Origin: Diaporthe sp. PMI_573
Lineage: Eukaryota > Ascomycota > Sordariomycetes > Diaporthales > Diaporthaceae
NCBI GenBank assembly: GCA_021399435.1
Contig: JAJTUP010000030.1
Coordinates: 744,001-808,000 of the forward strand
Reading direction: 5' to 3'
Length of the DNA: 64,000 nucleotides
Part shown: positions 46,055 through 55,269 of the stretch, piece after piece
Position numbering within the stretch: the first letter of the stretch is position 1
Layout of the letters: each line of letters begins with the position of its first letter
Position numbers and translations under genes: made by a program
The notes under the pieces: generated by a model
Databases searched by the model: none
What the model saw: the letters and a program-made list of their open reading frames with translations, nothing else
What the model was told of the DNA's origin: nothing

Positions 46055-46537
46055 TGTTATAAACAGCCTCCTTTAGACCCCTAGACCCCTTCAGCCTCCT
46101 TTAGCCCCTTTAAAGCCCGTCTAGCCTCCCTCAGCCCCTATCCACCTCCTTTAGAAAGAATAGGCTATCTATGCAAGCCTCTAGATATAAGTAGAGAAAC
46201 TAGCTAGCCTAGCTTGGTAGAATCTTCTTATCGGAGTTATTCCTTCTACCCTTTCTCATTTCTCTTTCTAGCCCCTGTTTTTCTCGAGTCATTATTCTCT
46301 CCATTGGAGGAATATACCTCTCTGAAGGTCTGAACCTTCTATGTATATATACCTAGCCTTTTCCTCGTAGATAGATAGTTAGTTCTTTAGTCAGATTAAC
46401 TTTTTCCCTCCTACACCTAGCTTGCCTCCTCCTTCCTTGAATTTGTTCTCTGTGAGGTGTTGAAGAATATCTTGACTACAGCCTTACTATGTCCCTCTAC
46501 CCTTAGCCCTCTGCCCTTAATCTAGGTGTTTTTAACA
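46055..46537 (+). repeat. 3' LTR of Gypsy copy 1
   Basis: 483 bp, begins TGTTATAAAC and ends TTTTTAACA. It differs from the 5' LTR mostly by C/T and G/A transitions. Confidence 0.93.
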
Positions 46538-46570
46538 AGTTGGATGTATAGTAAAAGTGTCACAACTCTG

Positions 46571-46972
46571 CTGGCAGATGAGTTTAGTGGCCGTGAGCTG
46601 ATTTTTTGGGCTATTTTAAGACCCTAACTTCGAACCTCTGCATTCCCCTTATTTCTTACCTAAAAAGCATGTAACCTAGTTTATTAGATAGCCTGATTTC
46701 TAAAGTTTATCTGTATTTAGTTTGGTTACTGTCAGGGTTAGGGTTGGCTGGCTATTTAAAGCCAAAGATAGTGGGTCTGAAGGGCGAATTTTCCGGCCTC
46801 GCTATTCTTGCACCAGAGCCAACCCGGAGGGACTGTGAGGAGGGCTGACAGAAGCCCACTCAAATTTAATACAAAGTTGTCCAGACCACTCACACACTGT
46901 CTTAATTTGCCTCAAGGCACCTTACTGCAACCCTGCTACATGAAAACTACTGCTAAAGGCACTATCCTTCAG
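46571..46972 (-). repeat. Dispersed ~539-bp repeat, copy C, second part
   Basis: Resumes at the duplicated CTGGCAGA and continues to the degraded terminal hairpin ending CCTTCAG at 46972. It includes the TTAGGG-like pair (CAGGGTTAGGGTTGG) near 46734-46748. Confidence 0.87.
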
Positions 46973-47883
46973 AGATATGCTTATAGAACTTGAGGATCTT
47001 AAGGCTGAGGCTGCTTAGTCTATACGGGATAAGACAGTAAGTGCTGTGGATTAGGTGAAAAGCTTGTTTCTTGACAGTAAAGTAAATATCGTTGGGGGAA
47101 GGTTGGAGCTGTCTTGATGACAATAAGATTTTGCTGCCTGTGTACGACGTGTTAAGTTTAATGACCCGTGTGATTTCTTGCAATTACTTACTACCGTGGT
47201 AAACCGTACCGTCAGTTCCCAGGCAGCAGTCGTCCTCGGCTCTCGAAATACGCTCCGACATTATAACGACAGTCGTACATTAGTCGCATCCAAAAGTCCA
47301 TCTGAGAAAGGTATTAAGGTTATATAAGCACCCAAGAATAGTTTGTAATGTGTGTTGTAATGTGAAACATTGTACAGGGCTGTCGTACAAATGTAGCTGA
47401 ATTTGGAACAGGAAGTAGGGGGCACAGAGCACATGGTTGTTGTTCACGTATACTGGACTACTTTGGAGCATTGTTCTCTATGATGCAAAACTAACTACCC
47501 AGATGCGTTGTTGCGGCCAGCAGGACAAGCAGGAAAGCAGTACATTAGTCGCTAAGATGGGTTCCAATTTCTTGAATTGAGTCAGCGATGACCCCAAGAA
47601 AATGTTCCTTTCACTTACCGGCAAGGGCACCAAAAATTACCATAGTAACCGCTCCGTTAGTAACGAGCAGTCTGTTTACAATAGAATTGATGACGCATAT
47701 CGCATTGGCTGCGGTGGTGCTACGGCGCACGTCACCGTTTGCGCGATTAACTGGGGAGTCTCTCCGGGAAAAGCTTCCCATGTGGGAAAAAATTCCTGCC
47801 TGACACTCAGCGAGAACTTCCCCGCTTTTTAACAATCCTTTAAAAATGAGCAATCTTGGGCTGTTTAACACTTCATTCAATGC
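46973..47883. other. Intergenic
   Basis: About 0.9 kb with no supported gene. Short frames on both strands around 47588-47880 overlap each other and show no domain. Confidence 0.4.
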
Positions 47884-48105
47884 TCACGAAGTCGCTATCG
47901 TGCTGCAGATCACAAAAGACATATCCCTCGTCTTGGATAATGGGTCGAAAGTGAGATTTTGAGTAAAGCCCTCGAGCGTCTGCCGGTGGGCGCCCGTGGC
48001 TACGTCCCAGAGCCAGACCGTCTCGTCATCAGAACCCGATGCCACCGTCTGCCCGTCACACGAGAAGGCCACTGAGTTAACCGAGTCATCATGGCCCTCT
48101 AATTA
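47884..48105 (-). pseudogene. WD40-repeat fragment
   Basis: The minus strand encodes one WD40 unit (EGHDDSVNSVAFSCDG, then TVASGSDDETVWLWDVATG) plus the start of a tail (LTFDP) seen after the last repeat of fungal NACHT/HET-E-type WD proteins, and stops at 47884. No further repeats, ATPase domain or start codon is found upstream, so it is a stranded 3' fragment. Whether it came from a STAND/NLR gene is inference from the high similarity to consensus repeats. Confidence 0.65.
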
Positions 48106-49083
48106 CGTCATTTTGTCCGGGTAACTGATTTGTCCGGCTGCCTGATCAACCAAGTTAGTGGTTGTTGAGAAATGTATCAGTAAAGTTGTGGCTTTTATGC
48201 GGGGGCTGAGCAATTTTGGCTGTCCGAAATAGGGGGCGTCAGAAATGGTGCGGCCACGGTAACTGCAGTGGGAGATCCCGACCACTCGTGGTCTGTCGCG
48301 TAACTGCAGCCAACTTACCCGAACCACGAATTCAGCTACTACTTCCATTTGGCAGACGCCTCTCGGGCAGCTCTGAACTCGGATTGGTCTCGAGACTGAT
48401 CCACGGAAAAAGCAAAGATAAGTGGTCTACTGTACGCTCGAGTCTGTGCAAAGTGCCTTTATCCAGGGGTTCCGGTAGGGAAACAGAGATAAGCCGGACT
48501 ATTAAAATCAACCAGCAGACGAGCAAGGGCGTGCGGATTGCAACCCTTGTTGAAAGGGGATCGAGATAATCTGACAGGCGATGAGAAATGATACGAAGGC
48601 TCATCAAGACCGTGCTTCGGTCCAGAGCAGGGGACCAGCACTCGGCATACCCGCATGATCTGCATGCTCGTCAGGGTCCGCCCAGCTTCTTCTGCCAGCA
48701 TTACGTCTAGTGTGCCGCAGGAGCGACAGCTGGGCACGCAGTAGCGCTGTGACTCTCCCGAAGCGACCAAAACGCCTGTTTTCTCATGGTGTGTTGTACG
48801 AGGATGCTGGTCGCCGCCGTGCTGAACGGCGCGCCACAGCTGACGGGTCCGAGGGCCACAGCAGTCTAGTCGATGACACCCGCGGATCTGCTTCTCTTCG
48901 AGCTTCTCGAACGATCTGCAGATCAAATTCTGTAACAGACCTTGCTGGCGTGATCAGTGCGTAGCTGGCTGTCTTTTGATTTAAAACATGCTTGGCCCTG
49001 GTGCAAGAGTCTTGTCTATCCCTTCTCACCCAGCCTTGGTTCCAGAAGTGATCGTTCGCGTAGTCAAAACACGAAGAGCCACC
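48106..49083. other. Intergenic, upstream of the rhodopsin-domain gene
   Basis: About 1 kb. Overlapping minus-strand frames of 80-155 codons at 48332-49029 are present without recognisable domains. I do not call a gene. The 3' end probably contains the promoter of the gene at 49084. Confidence 0.4.
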
Positions 49084-50772
49084 ATGTCGAAGGTCGGAAT
49101 ACTGCCTGTTCCCGGGAACGAAACTTTAGAAGTCGATGGTTTCTCCACACTTCAAATCAGAATTGTGGTCGTCAATACTGTGACCTCTGTGTTGGCAACT
49201 ATAGGTCTCATATTACGCTTCTACACCAGAGCCTGTCTCATCCAACGTGGACTCGGTCTCGATGATTGTACGTCTGCGCTCCCTTGCTGAATTATATCAC
49301 AACTACACCGAAAATGTCCGAATTCAACGGTAGTCTTCGACTCGAACCTCAAAGTAAACTCGGGCTTCAATGCAACTCTGCCCCGGGTTTCAAGCTGACA
49401 GAACCACCGCGCAGTTCTCCTGTTCGCATCATGGGCAGTTTACCTGTCTTCTTTTGTCATAAAGCTCAAGGTCTTCCCGTGTGGTTACGGAAAGCATCTA
49501 TGGAGCGTCACTGAGGAGCAATTACAATGCTACACGAAAGTAAGTCAGAACAAAGGGCCCCTCGTCCTCTTTTCCCAAGACAAGCACATTTTCCATGTCT
49601 CGCCAAGCGTAATGGAACTTCCTTCTACACACAAAGTATTTCTTGCTCGCCCAATCAATTACTAACATACTCCGTCAAAAACAGAAACGCCTCTCCATCG
49701 CCTTGACTTACCATTGGCCTCCGACACTGGCCAAGCTGTCTCTGATAGTCCTCTACCACCGCATCAGCCCAAACACAGGCTTCCGCGTGGCGCTCTATGT
49801 CATCGCCTTCGTCATCACGACCTGTGCGTTTAAGACCACCCCCTGACTTAGTAGCTTGCCAAGGGCTGACACAAACATATCCACAAAGACACAATCGCCT
49901 TTACCGCTATCCTCTCTGGGCCGTGTAACCCGCTTAACGTCTACATCGGCACCTGCCTCAACGACATCGCGCTTGCGCAGGCCGTGCTAAATATTTCCAC
50001 CGATGGGGTGCTGGTCCTCATGCCTGTGGTGATGCTGTGGGGCCTGAACATGCCGCGGAGGCAGAAGGTTTCCGTCTGTTGCATCCTCGCGCTTGCGTCG
50101 GGGTGCGTGAACCCATTCCATTCTCTCACTTGGCCCCCACCCCTCAGATCGGTGCCTTGATGATGTACTGTTGTTCTATCAAGGGGAATTGACACTTGCT
50201 GACAAGAATAACCCTCAAACAGGGCGGTTATAGCCTCCTGCGTCCGCATTGCCTGCATTCGCGCCATGATAAATAACCCAGACGTGCTCTACAGGCAGGG
50301 CTTGGGCGCGGTCTGGTCCGCGGTGGAGGTTAATATCGGTATCCTGTGCAACTGTCTCGCGACTCTGAAGCCCTTTGTGCGGCACCATCTGCCCTGGCTG
50401 GTCAGCCTCGTAGGCTCCGACGAGTCTTCGTCCTCCGAGGAGGGAAAAGCGAAGGACAGTACAGCCCGGTTCGGCAGGAAGAGCGGCGGCAGTGGTGCTG
50501 GCGGGGGTGGTGCTGCCGGCGCGGGCAATTATCAGCTGCATAGCTTCGGGAGGGACAAGGAGGCGTGCAAGTTTGGGGAGGCAGACGGGCGGTCGACTAC
50601 TATTACGTCTCGCATTGATACTCTAAAGATACCGGATGATCCTTCGGTTCAGAAAGGCGGGATCTTGGTTACAAAGAGCACACATATGACTATGTGTAGG
50701 GCTAGTGATGGTGATGCTAGCAGTGAAGGGATGCTAACTGGCAGTGATGAGGAGGGGGGGCATTTAGTATGA
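49084..50772 (+). CDS. SAT4/fungal rhodopsin-domain integral membrane protein
   Basis: Exons 49084-49267, 49415-49539, 49685-49823, 49889-50102 and 50223-50772 join in frame to 1212 nt, giving 403 residues. Every junction restores the family pattern. Helix 1 is RIVVVNTVTSVLATIGLILR, followed by FYTRACLIQRGLGLDD, FASWAVYLSSFVIKL, CGYGKHLWSV, TLAKLSLIVLYHRISP, LAQAVLNISTDGVLVLMPV, RRQKVSVCCILALASGAV and the late SAVEVNIGILCNCLATLKPF. Seven helices are predicted. The cytosolic tail is Gly/Ser-rich and acidic. The Pfam family is common in ascomycetes, often called PTH11-like or SAT4, and its molecular function is largely unknown. The gene is intact although transposon-rich blocks lie on both sides. 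Confidence 0.9.
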
Positions 50773-51217
50773 GACCTTGAGGACAAAACAGGGGCAAGGA
50801 CCTGGGAAGTTAGTGTAGACACGAGGTGGGATGGACTGAAGAAAAATGATGGCGCACCCTCAATTAAGTCGAGCAAAAGAACGGTTCTTGAGAGTTAGTT
50901 GTAGCCACCAGGCTGCTTGTGTATTCATTAAATATAGCCCATCAGCAACCTACTCCAAGACCCAGTCGACAGCTCTATGGAAGCACTGTTGATTACCAAT
51001 GCATGTAGACTCTGCGACATCTAGAACCATCAAAGCTTTCTGCAGCATATACGATGACATATTGAGTACCGCCGAGCATACTCTATATTATCTATCACTA
51101 AGGCCTGCCACTCTCAAGCAAATTGAAAGCTTCTCTACTCCAAGGCCCGTTGCTTCGAGCAGACTGAAATCCAGGGAACGCCATCTCCTTCTTTGGCCGC
51201 TCGGGCTCCTTAGGGGC
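50773..51217. other. Convergent intergenic region
   Basis: Short spacer between the rhodopsin-domain gene and the broken patatin gene. Nothing recognised. Confidence 0.4.
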
Positions 51218-53560
51218 CTACTCGATTAGCGTCATCGCCAGGTCTGCCGTAGAAATTGGAACCATTAAGGCAGGCTGCGTAGGCAGAAGTATATGTTGCG
51301 AAACTTGTCCCGCTGTATATAATGTTAGTGCTGCTTTGTGGCCGCGAGACGCCGGGTTGGCTAGGCGTGCGTTAGAGGCCGGCTTTGTGTATACGTCTGT
51401 TGACGACGCTTTAGTTGTTTCAGCTTGAGGCGCTAATTTCGCGCCAATATTGTTGATACGCCATGGAGCTGAGACTTGACGGAGGCCGATGACCTTTGAT
51501 TGCCGGACGGGGAGATCGGCTGTTGTGTCTGAGTCTGGGTTATCTACTGTCTTTCCAACGGTAACAGAGTTTTGGTCACCAGTAGTTAAAGAGTACCGGT
51601 TTGAGGCTGAGTCAGGTTTTTTTTTACGGCTGATGGGGCTATGGGAGCGCCGGTAAGGGCAGTCGGATCGCTCTTAACTATGTTAGACGCATTGGAAGAT
51701 CCAAGTATTGACGGATGTCTCTGAATACTTGCTTCTGCTGGTTGAGCGACGTAGCTGTTTGTGGTTTTCCTATGAAATCTGTAAGCGAATCCGCTGCAAC
51801 TGTATCAATTGTTGGGGCTATTGTCTCGTCGCCAGTCGTCTGTACAGTGTTTGACGGCTGCTGGCCACTCGCATGATCTCTAGCTTGTAAAGCAGCCCCA
51901 TTATGGATTATGGGCTTTGTAGCAGAAGCAGGCGCAGGCGCAGGTGCAGGCGCAGGCGACGGTTGGGCATCTGTCACTGATAAACCAACGAGTGTCCCAC
52001 TAGCCGTCACGTGCGAGACGTCCGATATAGCCCTCTCGTTCCCGAAGGCTTCCTACAGAGCAGCCTCGATATGTTCCAGGGGATACAAAGCCGTCAGCAA
52101 AATACGACACGATCACACCTAGGAGTCGGAACAGGCCAGGAAGCAGACCAGAGCTCCCCACCATTTGCACCACCAGCGGCCCTAGGAATCGGGGAAGGAA
52201 CGGAACGATCAATTCGCGCCGCTAGAAGATCATTCGTGCCAGTCTCTCAAACCTATCTATCGATTCATCAATGGAATTACCGTTGAGGAAAACGTCTGCG
52301 ACGATCAGACCTCCTACATGAGTCAGTCAAATTCTAGATTGGGTGGGCGGGAATATACCTGAGCTGATCCCAAAGGCGACTTGGAACAGCCTCTGGAAAG
52401 AAATCGGCAGGCCAATACGCTCCTGGATCCTCCTCCTTAATCTAAGCGGGGCGATCCCCCGCACGCCTCCGCCGTCAATGCACAGCACCCCGACGCCTGC
52501 GGTAGGCGGATGCACTCGAACTAGTACCCCGCCTACCATCTCTTCCCCACACAGGAAGCATGTTTTTAGTTCGTAGAGCCATGGATCTTCTGGCGACCGG
52601 CTACCAAAGATGAGGACACAGTTCTCGCAGACGATATGTCCGCAATGCAGACCGTACTGTGGTCGTCGGCGCAGGCAGGATAGACAAGTGGTATTGGAAT
52701 GTATCTTCCCCCAGTGAGTCTGATAACGACTGAGAATCTCACTGTGGATCTCGGCCGACGTCTTGGCCTCCCGGATGAGTCGTTTAAACAGTTGGCCAAC
52801 ATGTTTCTCCACAACATCTATAAAGCCGGTAGGAAGCATGACATCGGAGGATTGATCAAAGCACATTACCTTCCTCACGCTCTCATTGAGAAAGATATCC
52901 CTATACAACGTCCTTAAAACTTTGGAGGGCTGAAATACTAGAGGATATAAGAACAAATATAATCAGACAGATATGAGTAATTATCTTACAGTGGTTCTCG
53001 GGCAGGTAGTTGTCTAGGAGCAGGCTGGACCCGAGCTCTGTATTTGCTTTGTTCTTAATGAGCTTGATACCATCTCGCAAGCCGTGCCAAAGATTTATGC
53101 AGCTTTTAAGCCCCATGGCCTCATTCTTTGCTTTAGCGGTTTTCTTGTTGGCGTCTGTTATCTCTGTCAGAAGTTACAGTACCTTAGATCCGTCAGAAAA
53201 TGTTACAATTGCCAGTCGATTCTTTGTTGTTATAGTCGATATGATTATGTAATATGCATGCTTGACTAGGTTTAAGACTAAGAGGCCTGTCCTCTTATTC
53301 TCGTCAGAAGTAGAGATATTAGTATCTATGCTACGCGACATGTTAATTACTAAGCCAATATCGCATAATATATATAAAAGCTTTTTATTTTCTGGCATCT
53401 TTGGTAGTTAGACTATAAGAATGATACCGTTTTTGTCCTGTAATGGTTGGATTCTTACAGTAGGACTACTTTCTGGTGTAGCGCTTACACTATGTAACTC
53501 GACCTGGGTGTAAGGAGGAGGGGCATTATTAACGTTTAATGTAGGTAAATTTTTCGAAAA
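51218..53560 (-). pseudogene. vWA-like / RING-like / patatin phospholipase fusion gene, broken
   Basis: Reading leftward: a short Pro-rich lead (NNAPPPYTQVELHSV), then VRIQPLQDKNG and a degenerate vWA-like domain (CDIGLVINMSRS, LNLVKHAYYIIISTITTKNR, INLWHGLRDGIKL, LLLDNYLPENH). An intron near 52980-52919 splices in frame into FQPSKVLRTLYRDIFLNESV. Next comes a RING-like motif (CLSCLRRRPQYGLHCGHIVC, then ENC) and a patatin domain with CIDGGGVRGIAPL and GISSG, which continues after an intron as GLIVADVFLNG; the serine of GISSG is the expected lipase nucleophile. An alanine/proline-rich segment and a Ser/Thr-rich tail reach a stop at 51218. In-frame stops occur at 53408-53410, 53174-53176, 52222-52224 and 52053-52055, all explained by CAA/CAG to TAA/TAG, and a one-base insertion lies near 52089. 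No clear start codon is seen. Confidence 0.68.
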
Positions 53561-53995
53561 TGGACATAACAGCCTGTAATTTATTAGTAATGACTTATAT
53601 TAATGTCTGTAGATAATTTAGTCCTACTATTGTAAATAATACTATAGATAGAAAGTTACTAATAATGTTTTAATTAATATCTATATTGGATAGGCTTAAA
53701 TAAGCCCCTTGTTATAAACCAACACGTTGGCACCAAAGGGACCTGTTGGGGAAACCCAGACAACCCGGATCGAACGCTACGACGCCTGCCCCGCGATACT
53801 AGTTGGCAGAGTCACGGGAACACGCCAAGACCTAGGGTTAGGGTCAGGCTTGCCAGGCTTAGTTGCGAGCCCGGCGAGTAGGCTTGACGATCTATCTATC
53901 GAGCCATATATTAAGGATTACAAGCTTGCCTTGCAAGCTAGCAAGCTATTAAAGAGTCGGAATATATCAGGATATAGTTATTACTATAGTAGATT
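53561..53995. other. AT-rich spacer with a GC-rich island
   Basis: AT-rich up to about 53715, then a GC-rich stretch to about 53900 beginning TTGTTATAAACCAACACGTT, which resembles the start of an LTR but of another family. It includes one GGGTTAGGGT motif. Its origin is unclear. Confidence 0.45.
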
Positions 53996-54534
53996 CTGAA
54001 GGTTAGTGCCTTCAGCAGTGTGTGTGTGGCAGGGTCGCAGCAGGGTGCCTGGAGGCGAGTTGGGACGATTGAGAATAGTTCAGACAACTTTGCATTGAAT
54101 TTGAGTGGGCTTCTGTCAGCCCTCCTCACAGTCCCTCCGACATCGTCTCAACCCTGGGCACGCTGCGGTTGGCTCTGGTGCGCAGATAGGGAGGCCGGAA
54201 AATTCGGCCCTCGGACCCACTATCTTTGACTTTAAATAACCAGCCAACCCTAACCCTGACAGTAACCAAACTAAATACAGATAAACTTCAGAAATCAGAC
54301 TATCTAATGAGCTAAGTTACATGTTTTTTGGGTAAGAAATAAGGGGAATGCAGAGGTACGAAGTTAGGGTCTTAAAACAGCCCAAAAAATCAACTCACGG
54401 CCACCAAACTTATCTGCCGGCACGCATGCCACATAGGCACTTAGCCGAAAAAGTGCCAAGTCTAGGGTAACTCTCTACGTGAAGTCTAGGGTAACCCTTT
54501 ACGTGCAGCGCCCACATAAGTGTTTCCGTTTAAC
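53996..54534 (+). repeat. Dispersed ~539-bp repeat, copy D (best preserved)
   Basis: Begins CTGAAGGTTAGTGCCTTCAG, a 7-bp stem hairpin, and ends CCGTTTAAC. It is the least mutated of the four copies. It contains CCAACCCTAACCCTGAC, that is two adjacent telomere-type CCCTAA units with one change, and a GGCCGGAAAATTCGGCC inverted repeat. No terminal inverted repeats and no obvious target duplication. Confidence 0.9.
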
Positions 54535-54694
54535 ATAGATAGCTTTTATAGAACAGACTTTTTAGTTATTAATCTAAGTATTTAGTCTAGTAACTAGATA
54601 GCCTTTATTGAGAAAATAGCCGCTATACTAGCTGTAAAAGCAACGTGCTACACTTACAAGCTAGTAAGAACAACTTATATTTTCAGGATACTAT
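54535..54694. other. AT-rich spacer
   Basis: 160 bp between repeat copy D and the second Gypsy element. Nothing recognised. Confidence 0.4.
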
Positions 54695-55177
54695 TGTTAG
54701 AAACACCTAGGTTAAGGGTAGAGGGCTAAGGGTAGAGGGACATAGTAAGGCTGTAGTCAAGATATTCTTCAACACCTCACAGAGAATAAATTCAAGGAAG
54801 GAGGAGGTAAGCTAGGTATAGGAGGGAAAAAGTTGATCTGACTAAAGAACTAACTATCTATCTAAGAGGAAAAGGCTAGGTATATATACATAGAAGGTTC
54901 AGACCTTCAGAGAGGTATATTCCTCCAACGGAGAGAATAATGACTCGAGAAAAACAGGGGCTAGAAAGAGAAATAGGAAAGGGCAGAAGGAATAACTCTA
55001 ATAAGAAGATTCTACCAAGCTAGGCTAGCTGGTTTCTCTACTTATATCTAGAGGCTTATATAGATAGCCTATTCTTTCTAAAGGGGGTAGATAGGGGCTG
55101 AGGGAGGCTAGAAGGGCTTTGAAGGGGCTGAAGGAGGCTGAAGGGGTCTAGGGGTCTGAAGGAGGCTGTTTATAACA
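54695..55177 (-). repeat. 3' LTR of Gypsy copy 2
   Basis: 483 bp, on the plus strand beginning TGTTAGAAACACC and ending TTTATAACA; same family as the other three LTRs. Confidence 0.93.
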
Positions 55178-55269
55178 GTAGGCCCTCCTTTCTAAAGCAA
55201 GTTCCACAAGCTAGTTTAAAACAAAAACAAGGATAAATAAACAAATAAATATCTAGGGCTAGTAAGGGT

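Larger units (their letters stand above)
40153..46537 (+). mobile_element. Chromodomain Ty3/Gypsy LTR retrotransposon, copy 1 (degenerate)
   Basis: Two 483-bp LTRs (40153-40635 and 46055-46537) bound a 6385-bp element in plus orientation. The flanking 5-mers AGTTA and AGTTG fit a target duplication with one transition. The order gag, protease, reverse transcriptase, RNase H, integrase and C-terminal chromodomain is the chromovirus order. Many codons are altered by C-to-T and G-to-A changes, giving frequent TAG/TAA stops, so no protein can be made. Confidence 0.95.
39765..46570. mobile_element. Small hAT-like element, split by a Gypsy insertion
   Basis: The left end CAGAGTTGTGACA (39765-39777) is matched in inverted orientation by the right end at 46558-46570, and CTATACATC is also shared a little further in. 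The 8-bp direct repeat CTGGCAGA flanks it (39757-39764 and 46571-46578). An 8-bp duplication and CAGRG termini are the established hallmarks of hAT transposons. Without the Gypsy element at 40153-46537 the hAT copy is only about 0.42 kb (39765-40152 plus 46538-46570, minus the 5-bp duplication) and encodes no transposase, so it is a non-autonomous, MITE-like copy. Confidence 0.85.
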
